This document shows, piece by piece, positions 1 to 11,135 of a DNA stretch of 64,000 nt; positions within the stretch are counted from its first letter, which is position 1, and each line of letters starts with the position of its first letter. The position numbers and the translations under genes were made by a program. The stretch covers positions 30,429,974 to 30,493,973 of the forward strand of contig NC_067121.1 in the NCBI RefSeq assembly GCF_021347895.1, read 5' to 3'. This DNA comes from Acanthochromis polyacanthus. Taxonomy: Eukaryota > Chordata > Actinopteri > Pomacentridae. The notes beneath the pieces were generated by a model that worked only from the letters and a program-made list of their open reading frames with translations, had not been told where the DNA came from and did no database searches.

Positions 1-419
1 CTGCTGCCTGCTCCGACTGAGCTGTCGCGTCGGGGCTGTAACTTGAACTTCGGACTGAGGTTGCCTCAAAGTTCACTTCAACCTGTTAGAGTCAACACGG
101 AGCAACAGCCGAACAATCGCCCACACAGTGTGGACAACATATCGAAGTTCAGTATTTGTGAGAGACATAAATACACACTTGAAATTAGTGCGGAGTCAAA
201 ATATGAAGCTGAACTAGGAGTTGACCAACCCAATTGAAGCTAATTAGCTACATGGCTACCTTTCAGAAAAATACATTTGAGCGGTTGTAGCTTGGGAAAA
301 AACACTACTTTTCTGGCAAAACATTATACATTAATACCAAATATTTACCCGGTGTGTGATCGTGAGAGATCGTGCTGTTCTGAGGAGGGGAGTTCCGTAA
401 GCTGTAGTCGTTAAATCGC
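1..419. other. Upstream flank, nothing recognised
   Basis: Sequence upstream of the nucleolin promoter. Short open frames occur on both strands but none resembles a known protein or carries splice-compatible boundaries. I see no repeat family I can name. Confidence 0.4.
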
Positions 420-591
420 GTAAACATACCAGAAGCTTTTTCTCCTTGCGGGCATCCGTACGTAGTAGACCAAACGCATGCGCAGTCCGCGGTTTTGCTC
501 ATGTGGATGTTTTTAGCAGATCACACGTGTGTCCACCGGCTACCTTGTTTCTGGTTCCAGCCTGTGTTTGTGTGGTGTTTTAATACACAGC
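420..591 (+). promoter_or_regulatory. Probable ncl promoter and 5' UTR
   Basis: This is a CpG-containing stretch directly upstream of the nucleolin start codon. At 475-484 it contains CGCATGCGCA, close to the NRF-1 palindrome typical of housekeeping promoters. A pyrimidine-rich TTTTTCTCCTT lies near 437-447 and could be near a start site, but no TATA box is visible. The transcription start cannot be fixed from sequence alone. Placing it here is inference from position and composition. Confidence 0.4.
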
Positions 592-3500
592 ATGGCAAAA
601 ACCGACGTAAGAATTACGTTAAGTTGCATTTATATTATCCAGGCTTCAGTTTATTAGTTTAAGCTTACTGTTATTTAATGCTACATGCTACAAACTCAAT
701 AGCTAACAGTTTGTTAGCTAGCGAATGAAAAACAGCGTTCTTCCACTGACAAGCACTGTTTTAAGTTGTTAATGCATAACTGTGCAACCTGTTGGTTTGG
801 TTTACTTGGGTGCTTCATCACGAAAACGCTGTTTAATTTCACCCAAAGTAAGACTGAGTCATTAGCTGACTCAACTATTAGTAAAGTGTCAAAGGATATT
901 AATTTTGAAAGTCAGTTAATAGTCTCAGTAGTCTACCAAGGCAAAATACCAGAACCTGTGCTAGTCAAACCTGTTCAGTGTGAGAATTTGCTGCTTTCAT
1001 TTTGCTTTCCATTTTTTGTCAAAGCTCCATTGCATTAACGAAGTGTCAATACCATTATATTTATTGTTAATAACTGTATTTATTTCTATTATCACAATCT
1101 GCACACTTGGTTCACTTTAAGCGTTCTCTTTTGCACATATCTATAGCTGCACATAGTAGTTGTGCACTCATTTTAATATGTCAGTATTTGGATAGCGGTA
1201 AATGCTAATGTGCGGAAAATATAAAGAAGAATAACAGATTTTCTTTTTTTTGGAAAAGCCAGATACATTTGTAACTGACAAACAAGCAATTTCATACAAT
1301 CACAATGTTACAAATGTGTTTTTGTTCTAATCTTTATTTCAGGCAACAAAACGTAGTAAAAGACAAAGCAAAGTTGTCAAAGGTAAAGGGGAGGACAGCG
1401 CTAACACAGTCAAGTCATTTCTTCTAAACAACATGAAATTTGCAGTAAATATGACTGTTTCTGTTGAGTAATGACAATGAATCACTCAATCAATGTTAGT
1501 TTCAGAAGGGCAGAATGAGGCCAAGGAGGACAACCCCACTGAGAGGACAGGAGTGGAGGTACAACAGGAGGAGGACCAAGATGAACAAGGTACTGATCAC
1601 GCATAACACATGATGTCTGACTGAAATTCTGAGTTGTGCGAATAAAGAAAATATCTTTTTAGATTCTCAGATGAACATAGAGGTAAAAGGAAACACCCCA
1701 ACAGTAACTGTGTCCTGGGATGAGAAGAAGAAAGAGGAAGGAGAAGGTGATGACACAGAACAGATGACCGATGCAAATGATCAGATGACTGGAAGTGGTA
1801 CAGACTTTTATTACTCTGTATGACATGAATTATTATTCCTCCTCTGAGATGTATGTGTCAGTGAAGTTCCATTCATTATCTGAGTCTTATTGTATGAAAC
1901 CTAAAAAATGGCACTTCATGTCTATAACAAGATCTGTCAGTTGCAAGACATATTTCAATTTTAGACTTGAACTCCATTTAATTCTACAAATGAAAAACTC
2001 CATCTTCACCGGAAGCCACAGAAATTTGTAGGGAACACATTCACATCAGTTTTGTCGTGTCTTCAAGTGATAGCAGGGCTGTGTTTTTTGTTTGTTTTTT
2101 TACCAGAAGAACAGTCCCAGATCATCTCTTCGGCTGATGCTGCTGTCTGTCCCACTGAGGAAGCTCCAAGCCACATTGCAGAGACAGAAGTGGATCAAGA
2201 GATGGAGGAATGTGGAGTAAAACTGGGTATGACACCTAAACACCACCATATAAAGGTGTCTGAGTTAAATCCTGGACCATAGCAGTAACAGTGCTTCCTC
2301 TTTAGAATCTCAAATGGAAACCGCTCCTCAAGAAAATGAAAGTACGCCTGCCGTAACCCGTAAGAGGAGGAAGAACAAGACTGAGAAAGAAAATAATGAA
2401 AATAAAAAGACAGCAGGTACGCTCATTGTTATTAGTATTTGTATACAGTTTACATCTTGTACTTCTATTATCTTATTTTTCTTATTTATTTTAATTCTTG
2501 TTTTTTCTTGGCACTTCAGACACTTAAGACACTTCACACAAACTCTTTTAAACACTTTTAGAAACTTGCATTTTGTACTTTGTATTCTTTATTTCTATTT
2601 TACTACTAATCTCTGTGTAATTATGTCATTTATTGTTTATTGTAATCTGGCAAAATAATTTCCTCTGGGATGAATAAAATAGATTTTATCTTATCATAAG
2701 ATAAAATGAAATCTACTTTATTCATCCTGGAGGAACATCAGAGAGTTAACATTTAGTCTTTGACAGAACTGTCTCAGGTAGAGGTTCGTTGTTTCTTTGT
2801 CTTTTGTTTACTTTTGCTCTTTGCCTTTCATAATTTAGTCATACTCACAAAATACTCTTAAATGCAGTCACCTTGTTTGTCTCAAAATGGATGTATGCAA
2901 AAACTGGGATGAATCTCTTAATGGGAGCACTATAACATCTCAGCCGAAGTTTGAAACTCTGAAAATGTCTAAAAAAATCACCAGTATCCATGTCCCTTCA
3001 AGCTAAAATTAATTAAAACCACCTAGTCTGAATACTTTAATGAAACCTCATCGAAACTGCTTGTAAACAAACTTTAGGTTTAGACAAGTAAAGGCCTGAT
3101 CACGGTCTCTCTGTGTGGACTAACCAGACTTTTAAAGAGTGGGTGTCAGATGCACTCGCTGCTTCTTTAATACTGCAACAGGTGCTCGGCAGTTAACTGC
3201 GCCGGCTGTCTGATTGAACACAGATCAACACACAGGGCTCCCACGGATGTTTCTGAAATGCCATGACTGCACTTTCCACACAAGCGTGAACTAACCGTGA
3301 CGTCACCCGTTGGTTTCAACGCCAAGAAAATGAAACCCGGATTTTGCTACTTCCTAGTTGCCATTTTGGATTTTTTTGGAGCCAGTGATGTAAAAAGCGT
3401 CGTCAAACAGGCTGGACTGGAGAGCAACTAGGGGCAGGACCAGTCTATGGGCGGGCCAGACTGAGAGCTGAAGACTCTCTTATCTCTTATCACTCGAGAC

Positions 3501-6500
3501 AAGACTGTCTATCAAGTATAGCCACGCCCCCTGGCTCCGCCAACTTTAACGATTTATTTAAAATTCAGTATTGATTTATTTTGAGATCGGCCACCTGATC
3601 TCTCATTTTGACCATGAAAATTAACGGGGAAAAAAACTCTGAGCTGTAGAACATCAGTCTATCAAATTTTATTTTTTCCGGTGATGAATTGGGGTCTATG
3701 GAGCAAAAGCTTTTTGGAGCCAACCCTAGTGGACGGTGCGATATTTCAAGTTTTTGACACTTCCGGGTGGGCTTCATTTTTGGAGCCAGATGCTACGTCC
3801 ATCTTTATATACAGTCTATGTTTCCACAGCTGGTTACAGACTGGACTGAAGCACCGTGTAAATGATTTTCCCTAAGGCTTGTCAAGCACTATGAAATAGC
3901 CTGTAACTGGAAGTTGTTACCGTCCCATCCCGACAGCAGAGAGTGGACGTAGTGCAGGATTTCAAGAATTTGGAATTTCTCACCACTGATGGAAAGCATG
4001 TAGCTACAAATGAAAGTAGCCCCAAAGTCCATCAGCTTCAGCAACCTCACAGATTTGGGGACACTTGAAGATAGATAGATAATTTATTAATCCCGAGGGA
4101 AATTCAAGAGACAAACAATTCCACAGTTTTTTAGCATCACAAAGTCCAAATCCTACACGCTGTTTTCATACTAGCTGTGCTGATGTGTATCCAATTTTCT
4201 CTCTCCTGCAGTAAAGGGGAAACGGAAGGCAGACCCTGCTGATGAGACTTCCCCATCAAAGAAAACAAAGCTTGTCAGTGATGGTATGAAGTCACATTAC
4301 AGTGAAATGTTAAATTCATTGTCATGTACGATGTCTGATTTTCCTGTCGTCACACATTTTACTGCCTTATTCAGTTGCAGGTTTCCGTCTCTTTGTTGGC
4401 AACCTGAACACCTCGAAACCCTTTGCAGAACTCAAAGATTCATTAGCAAATTACCTCGTGACACAAAGTCTGCTGTTTGATGACATCCAGTTAGATCGGT
4501 CCAAGTGAGTGTGTTTGGATTTTCATGTTCGGTTCTTCATTAGATGCTGGGCTTTGTGAACACTGCTGCTATGCTAAATAACTCAAAAGTAGTTTTCTGC
4601 TCTTGTAGAAAACATGCTTTTGTAAATTTGGCCTCAGAGATGGATTTGACCAAAGCCTTGGCGTTAGATGGAGAGACAGTCTTTGATAGGCCGTTGAAAA
4701 TGGCCAAAGCAAAGGACAAAAGTGAGGAGAAAGTGAAAGTGAAACCTCCTCCACTGGATAAAAAAGGTAACAGAACTGCTCGATCAATCAGTGACTTAAA
4801 TTATGCTACTTGCCATTTGATATAGATGGAAGCGTAATGTCAATGCTTATAAAATCTAACACCAGGCCATTCATTATGGAGTTTAAAAAAACACATGTAT
4901 TCCTAAATACTAGATTTATGATGTAATGATCTTGGAATACGAAACAATACAAAGACCAAGTAGATTCATGGAGATCAACAGTGTGTGTGCTGTTTTTTCA
5001 GCCAAAGATGCCAGGTGTTTGTTTCTGAAGAACTTGCCGTACAATGCAACAAAAAAAGACATTATGAAAATCTTCCGCAAGGCCATCGCCATCCGGTTTC
5101 CTGGTGGAGCTGAAGGCCCAAGCCATGGGTGAGAGTTTGAAAAACCTGCGATAAAGTTTGCTTTCTAACATACAGCGATGTCAAAGCTACATGTTTAATG
5201 AATATTTGCCATATATATTCAATTAAGTGTTCTTCATTTTCAACAGTATCGCCTTTGTGGAGTTTAAAAATAAAAAAATAGCTACAAAGGTGCGGGAGAG
5301 AAAACAAGGAGCTCGAATCCGAGGCCGGCTGTTGATAGTGGACTGTGTAGGAGAGAGAAATGTGTCAGAAGTCACCAAAGCTGATGCTGACAGCAAAAGC
5401 AAAAAAGGTAAATTACTGTCAGACGCTGGAATGATTCTGAAGTTATTAAATTTAATTTTTATTACGGGACTTCCCTGCATTGAAAAGCGTTTTCTTTCCT
5501 TCTCACAGCTGCACCTCCTCCAAGCAATACTCTGTTTGTGAGCAATTTGTCCTCCAATGTGAATGAAAAAAACCTAAAGAGCGTCTTTCAGAATGCAGTT
5601 AGTATCAGCATACCTGAACGCCAAAGCAAACCCAAGCGGTAGGCAAACCTACGCCGATTCATTTTACTTTTACGTGATGGAAGTATTTAAATGTTTTCAA
5701 GAACAAAACCCATCTGTTATTCTCTGCAGATTTGCATTTGTAGAGTTTGCAACTGTAGCAGATGCTGAAAAGGTGCTCAAGTCACCCAAAAAGATTAAAG
5801 TCGGCAAAAGAGAAGCCACAGTGCAGTTCTGTATGAAGGCAAAGGCAGACAAACCTGAAGGTATTTGTGAGTGTTCATGTACACACGGCTGCTTTCTTTG
5901 ACCTGTTTGACATTTATTTTAATTTTTAAATCTTTAATTTTCCCTTGAAGTCCTTTCAAAAACACTGATTGTAATGGGCCTCGCTGAAAAGACGACAGCA
6001 GAGACACTCAGAGGCGCCTTTGAAGGATCCGTCGACGCAAGAGTCGCTGTAGATAAAGAGACGGGACTTTCAAAGAGGTGGGCAGCTTGAGGTTGTCTCT
6101 CCACTTCGCTAACTATCTAAACAGATTGCCATCTTTTTTTTCTTTACTTGCTGCTGTTTTATGTTACATCCTCATCAGGTTTGGCTTTGTGGAATTTGAG
6201 AGCGACGAAAATTGCAAAGCTGTCAAAGAAGCCATGGAGGACTGTGAGATCGATGGCAGCAAAGTGACCGTAGCTTATGCAAGAGCCAAGAGTGAAAAAG
6301 GTCGGCAAGGTGCCAGAGGAGGCTCGACGGGGCGTCCCAGTGGACAATCTGCAGCTCCGGGGGCTCCCAAAGAGGGACGTGGAGGCAAAGAAAAAAGCCT
6401 GAAAGGTGGAAAAAAGAGCAAAAAAGGTAACGCTGTACTTACTGCTAGAGAAGTTGGTAGTCACACATAACTATGTGAAACGTGAATTTGGTTTCTTAAG

Positions 6501-8405
6501 TGATGAACATATGGAGAATTTTCATCTGACCCTGCATTACCTGTCATGGTACGTGTCCGAGGCGTTGTTGGCTTGGTAGGTGTGCGACTAGACATTGCCA
6601 CAATGCATGATTGACGATTGCTCCCGTCTACAAACACATAAACATGAATCAACATGGTGGCCTGTTTGGAAACTTACTCTTAATACGGAGACAGACACAT
6701 CATCGAAATGTGTTTCTAAAAGCACGAGGTGAGAAATCAGACATGCACAGTCTGATCTCTTTTTTCATTGACAACCGTTTGTTTAAACTCTCACTCGAGT
6801 CACTGATTTAACTCTTAAAATCTCAGCTCTGTGTATCACAGTTGCAAAATTAGATTTTTATTATTTTTTTTCTATTAATCCCCTGTTGCCTTAAAATGGC
6901 TTAGATGTGAGTCTGCTTCCTCTAGATGAGGGGTGTCAAAATAATTTTAGTTCGGGGGCCACAGACAGCCCAGTTTGATCTTCAGTGGGCCAAACCAGTT
7001 AAATCACAGCATAATAACCTGTAAATAAGCAAAACTCCAAACATCTCCTTTGTTTTAGTGCAAAAAAATACATTCTGAAAATGTTCACATTGAAGGAATT
7101 ATCTTTTTACTAAACTTTATGAAGAAACTGAAATGTCTTAATAAATGTAAGTTTAATTTTAGCAAAATTATTCCTCAGTTTATCATTTACACATTACAAC
7201 TTACAGATTACAGATCTTATGAAGTGTCTCAAAGATACAAAGCATTTAGTCACAGAGGTATCCAAAACTGAATCGTATAGTATTTTACTTTATGATCTAA
7301 AAGTCAGACAAAGAAACGCATAAAACAACAAAAACAAACAAAATGCTTCGAAAATGAGACACAAAATAGCAAAAGCGGAAACAAGATGACAAAAAAAACG
7401 CAAAATGATACACAAAACAACGCATATAGCAAAACACAAAATGACAAAATAAAATCAAAAAGACAAGCGAGACAGACATGGAACACAAAACGACAAAAAC
7501 GAGAAACAAAACAACAAAAACATGGGACAAACGACAAAATCAGTCAAAAAAAAAAGACAAAATATTCCAAAAATGAGACGCAAAGTGACAAAACAACAAT
7601 AAGCAATCTGGCCTTTTACTTTGTGATGAAATCAACTTGTCATGGTTGAGAAATTATTGCAAATTTATAGTTTTACAAATTTACAATTTGCAGTTAATGT
7701 CTTCTCTGTAATTTTTACACTTTACAAAGTTGGACCGGATTGGAACCTCTGGAGGGCCGGTTTTGGCCTGCGGTCCGCATGTTTGACACTCCTACTGTAG
7801 ACCATGTAGATCTATGAAGTCCATTTTCAAACACAGGATTGGTTTCTCAGCTTTGATACATATGAAACCTTGATAATATGTCCTCCTGCATATTAAAATC
7901 ACCCTATGGAAATGTTACCAAGGTTTTAAAAACGTAATTTTAAGCAGAGGAGGTCTTTAAAAGTTTGTGTGTCTTTTCCCATGACGACGAGTTGCGCTGC
8001 ATAACCCTGATTTGCATAATGTAGCTTAGTCTTCAACTTTATGCAAATGAGGTGGTCACCTCTCAAAACCCTCCACACCAGGGGTAATTAGGAAGCCTGA
8101 AAATGAAAACCCCTGTGGACATCAGCTCTATGAATACACGCCTGTCTTTTATCTCATTGCTTCTGTTTTATGTCCCAACTAGTAGTCAGTGCCAATACCT
8201 TTGTGGTGTCAGAGAATGGGCTTAATCTCAAAGTTCAGATTAGTACACGATAATGTGGAGTTTATGTTCCTGTTATTTCATTTTTACATGACTTTTGATG
8301 GTCATTATGAAAAATACATTTGAAAATGTCTTTCTTTCAGGTAAAGGACAGGGAGCTGCCACACCACAGGATGCTCCTAAAAAGGTGAAAAAGCGTAAAG
8401 AGTAA
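592..8405 (+). CDS. ncl: Nucleolin (four-RRM nucleolar RNA-binding protein)
   Basis: Nucleolin binds pre-rRNA and chromatin in the nucleolus and supports rRNA transcription and ribosome assembly. Exons: 592-606, 1343-1382, 1506-1589, 1663-1797, 2107-2226, 2306-2416, 4212-4283, 4381-4504, 4609-4766, 5002-5128, 5247-5407, 5509-5638, 5730-5860, 5951-6077, 6179-6426, 8341-8405. Phases agree throughout, all introns are GT-AG, and the product is 615 aa. Residues 1-192 are Lys/Glu-rich and acidic. Four RRMs follow, each on two exons: RNP2 motifs LFVGNL (196-201), CLFLKNL (292-298), TLFVSNL (390-396), TLIVMGL (474-480); RNP1 motifs HAFVNL (236-241), AFVEF (331-335), AFVEF (428-432), GFVEF (514-518). 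The tail is about 70 aa with only a few RG dipeptides, ending in Lys-rich KKRKE. Compared with mammalian nucleolin (about 710 aa) both the acidic region and the GAR domain are short. It could be a teleost-specific paralogue. The start ATG in exon 1 is inferred from splice phase and context. Confidence 0.9.
2657..2735. repeat. Inverted pair of short LINE/SINE-like tails
   Basis: A teleost tail (AATTTCCTCTGGGATGAATA, continuing into an A/T-rich run) is followed directly by its reverse complement, giving arms of about 30 nt with centre near 2695. The arms differ at several positions. Similar TTTATTAATCCCGAGGGAAATT tails occur at 4081-4105, so this looks like two opposed repeat ends. Confidence 0.5.
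3300..3820. repeat. Teleost interspersed repeat ending in TATATACAGTCTATG
   Basis: The right end, GCTACGTCCATCTTTATATA followed by CAGTCTATG, is an end I recognise from many fish genomes, and the interior repeats a 'TTTTTGGAGCCA' phrase three times. It is probably a nonautonomous element. The left boundary is uncertain and the superfamily is not assigned. Confidence 0.5.
4069..4112 (-). repeat. GATA microsatellite plus LINE-type tail
   Basis: A short GATA run leads into TTTATTAATCCCGAGGGAAA at 4084-4103. This reads as the reverse complement of a common fish retroelement tail that ends in a simple repeat. Confidence 0.5.
6427..8340 (+). other. ncl intron 15 (1.9 kb)
   Basis: The last nucleolin intron. 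It contains a complete hAT-like element (6929-7793) and otherwise AT-rich sequence. A GTGATGA box at 6500-6506 with CTGA at 6525-6528 recalls a C/D snoRNA, but spacing and terminal stem are wrong. No snoRNA is called. Confidence 0.6.
6929..7793. mobile_element. Nonautonomous hAT-like DNA transposon
   Basis: Terminal inverted repeats AGGGGTGTCAAA (6929-6940) and TTTGACACTCCT (7782-7793) bound about 865 bp. The ends carry the familiar 'GGGGGCCACAGACAGCCCA' and 'GGAGGGCCGG...GGTCCGCATG' phrases of a widespread vertebrate element. The flanks CTCTAGAT and CTGTAGAC could be a decayed 8-bp target duplication. The interior (7305-7590) is an A-rich degenerate tandem array of ACAAAATGACAAAA units and encodes no transposase. 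Confidence 0.65.
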
Positions 8406-8955
8406 CTTGTCCTGAGAAACCTTAAAAACTACAGTTGCGCCCGAAAGTATTCATACCCAGAACAACTTTAGCTTCTTATTGAATTGCTCAGATTCATCAG
8501 AACGGTTCTGGTGGTGATCCTGGGATTCTTCTGGGCCTTTTGCTCCACCATTCTCACCAGTTTCCTACCATGAGGTTGTAGCCTTTCCCCGTCTTGTGAT
8601 CAGCCACAATGTGCAGCTCTTTCTCTCAGAGAATAATAATATTCTTATAAAGCTGTTTGATTTCAGCTTCAGGTGACAGGAATCATATTTGACCGCTGAC
8701 CCACATCGGTGATAAAATGCTCTAGAACACAGTAGAAATGACCAAAATCACCTGATATGTGAAAGACGCTAGATTTTTTGGAAATTTGTGACATTTCATG
8801 AATACTTTGGGATGTGTCTTTATTTTTTTGTTACCAGGAAGAGACATAATTGAAACATTTCTAATGCAATCGTACCATATTTTGTGACTTGTTCATGCCG
8901 TTGCTGCGGGTGAAGAAAACCCTTTGGTCAAATAAAATTTTACTACAAATCTAAA
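8406..8955 (+). other. Probable ncl 3' UTR with poly(A) signal at 8931
   Basis: No AATAAA lies between the stop codon (8403-8405) and 8931-8936, where AATAAA is followed by a T-rich stretch. If that signal is used, the 3' UTR is about 530 nt and includes the Tc1-like remnant at 8431-8822. Confidence 0.5.
8431..8822. mobile_element. Tc1-like nonautonomous remnant
   Basis: It begins ACAGTTGCGCCCGAAAGTAT-TCATACC and ends in GAATACTTTGGG, the opposed ends of a common fish Tc1-type element with 'agtattcatacc' termini. The interior is unrelated to intact transposase. It lies inside the probable nucleolin 3' UTR. Confidence 0.5.
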
Positions 8956-9081
8956 TGATCTGGGGCATGGCTGTGTAAGATGTCATGATGTAAACTAACT
9001 GAATGTGTGTTTGCGCTCTCATGTTTTTTGGGTGTGATTGAGTGTTTTGGTGTAAAACCTGCACCATGTAAGAATACATGA

Positions 9082-9630
9082 ACAAGGTGTCCCAAAAAAT
9101 TTGACATCATTTCGCAGGCGAATAATTTTGGCAGTTCTTTTTGAAATAGCCTTAAATTTTCACCGAATGCATAGAAACAGATCAAGATTTTATATTTAAT
9201 GTTTTTTGTTTTGTTTTCCCGTTGAGCCATGCCGTTCACTCCCAAGAGAAGTCATTTTGCATCTTGGAAAATGCTGATGCTGATGATGATGGTCTACCAG
9301 ATCCTTTAGCCCTGCATGAGCAGCCTTCCTCTTAGCATTTTTGGTACCAAGTCCAAATTTGTTTGCCAGTTGGTTAAGTTTTTCCACATTTTGCATTGAA
9401 GGCATGCTGCACAGTCTTGGGTGACTGTGTGAGCAGATTCCAAGATGTAGAATGATCTCTGTATGGGAGTGAACGGCATGGCTCAACCTGAAAACAGAAC
9501 AAAAACAAAACATTAGATATAAAATCTTGAACTGTTTCTGTACATTCTGTGAAAATTTGAGGTTATTTCAACAAGAATTGCCAAAATTTTTGGCCTGCGA
9601 TATGATGTCATATGTTTTGGGACACCCTGT
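9082..9630. mobile_element. Foldback (long-TIR) DNA element
   Basis: The left arm (9082 to about 9245), starting ACAAGGTGTCCCAAAA, is matched by the reverse complement of 9465-9630, which ends TTTTGGGACACCCTGT. The arms are about 165 nt with scattered mismatches, and both contain TTGAGCCATGCCGTTCACTC. The central 220 bp is unique and open on the minus strand, but I do not recognise it as transposase. The ends resemble mariner-type MITEs (inference). Confidence 0.7.
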
Positions 9631-10120
9631 ATAATACCATACATTGTGCATTTAGCTGTAATTTAATCAATTTCCTAAATATATATGAAAACCTATGAAA
9701 GGACACTGAGTTATTTTCACTCTGCAGTTTGACAATGTGAAAAGCTGGCAAAGATTTGATGGAATTTTCTAATGCAAAGCTGCATTTATTTTAAAACCGA
9801 ACAGCAGTTTTTGTGTGTTTTGTCGTAACAGTGTGACAAAGATGCAGAAGGTTAACCCAGGACTTGGTGAAATCTCAGCCAAGTCACAGACTGTTTCTTC
9901 TTTCTGCTGCTGACCTGCAATAACTCCAGTCTCCCAACTGAAACATGCCGTTCTGTCCAACCAATGGGCCGCTTATCATAAAACGTGGTTTTGCTGTCTG
10001 GAAAGACGCTGTAAAGATGTCAGGAAGTGGCCGTATTACTTTTTATCAGGAGAAGAAATAAGTTGCAAATACAGAGTTTTATGTCCATGCTGACGGAACA
10101 GGCATGTCTTTGTGAAGGGA
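9631..10120. other. Intergenic, nothing recognised
   Basis: AT-rich sequence between two repeats, with no credible exon and no named element. Confidence 0.4.
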
Positions 10121-10350
10121 TTCTTGTAACCAGGGCGGCAACTAAGGTTGATCAGTGTTTCCTCAAGCCTAATGTCTTGAAGATATACAGTTTACTATCA
10201 TGGAGGAGAAAAGAAACCAGAAAACATCCAAGATTCAGAAGCTCAAATAAAACAACTTAGACTCTTTTTTCTTAAAGAAACTCAGACTGATGCATAGATT
10301 ATCAAGGAGTTGCAGTAGTTGGCAGATGATTGTTGCAGCTCCGTTGAATA
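10120..10350 (+). repeat. Dispersed teleost repeat, copy 1
   Basis: It contains 'ATACAGTTTACTATCATGGA' and 'GAAACCAGAAAACATCCAAG' and ends near TTGCAGCTCCG. This is the usual order of a common fish repeat that often ends ATCGATTATC...TTGCAGCTC. A second, clearly related copy lies at 14090-14268. Confidence 0.5.
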
Positions 10351-10602
10351 AATTTGAAGTGTTTACAGTAATCAGGAAAGATTTTTTGGTAATATTGGCT
10401 GTATTATAGTACGGTGTCCTATGTTCACGTGTATATAGTAAATATGAAATCTGATCACCCCTTTGGAAGTTTCACTTTTTGGTTGGTTTTGTAACAGTGA
10501 ATCTTGGCCATCTTGTTAAGCAAGAATTTAGAAAAAAGATTGGTCAAAATTAAGAACAGATGTCTCCAAGCTTATGTCAATTTACAATCTAAAATTTAAA
10601 AT

Positions 10603-11135
10603 AGGTGATTGCATAAGTATTTGCCTCCTTTAACGTTTTTCTTTTAACCCACTGAGGGGTGAGAGAAACAGAGATCATCCGAGTGCTGACAAAGTGTCCC
10701 AAGTGATTGTAGTATAGAGATATCTGTAACTGAACGGTCCAGTCACTGTGAATCAGTTCTCCTGGCTTTAACTACTCCACGATGACAACAGAACAGTCCA
10801 AGCAGCTCTTTGAAAAAGTCACTAAACAGTCTACAAGAACATTTCCAAGTCACTGAAGATCCTTTCAAGTATAAATCTATCATTAGGAAATGGAGCAGAT
10901 ATGGCACATGAGTGTATCTGCTTTGAGCAATCCACCTTTAAAAACCAAGTGACCGTGCGAGTAAGAGAGGAAGGCCACCAAGACACCTATGAGAACTATG
11001 AACGGCTGAGATGGAAGAGACTGTACATACAACAACTGTTCTTCACAAGTAAAAGTTTTATGGGACAGTGACAAAGAGAAAACAGCTGTTGGAAAGGCCT
11101 GTGAGAGACTCTGAAGTCAACTAGACGAGGGCTTG
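10603..11135 (+). mobile_element. Degenerate Tc1-like transposon remnant
   Basis: Starting from 'GATTGCATAAGTATTTGCC', the sequence passes through degraded Tc1 transposase-coding DNA on the plus strand: 'AAATGGAGCAGATATGGCAC', 'GGCCACCAAGACACCTATGA', 'GACTGTACATACAACAACTG', 'GAGACTCTGAAGTCA'. Every frame is broken. The element is not bounded clearly on the right. Confidence 0.65.

Larger units (their letters stand above)
2417..4211 (+). other. ncl intron 6 (1.8 kb), repeat-bearing
   Basis: This large intron separates the last acidic exons of nucleolin. It holds the paired inverted tails at 2657-2735, a composite repeat at about 3300-3820 and a LINE-tail-like stretch at 4069-4112. The remainder shows nothing I can name. 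Confidence 0.6.

Noticed and set aside
1..240. Possible exon of an upstream neighbour gene
   Set aside because: The 64-aa open frame shows no domain and its borders lack a convincing splice donor or acceptor.
6500..6528. Possible C/D-box snoRNA in ncl intron 15
   Set aside because: A good GTGATGA and a CTGA are present, but they are only about 18 nt apart and there is no terminal stem or second box pair.
7305..7590. A-rich regular array that might suggest a CRISPR-like repeat
   Set aside because: Units are degenerate with no spacers, it lies inside a eukaryotic DNA transposon, and the host is a vertebrate.
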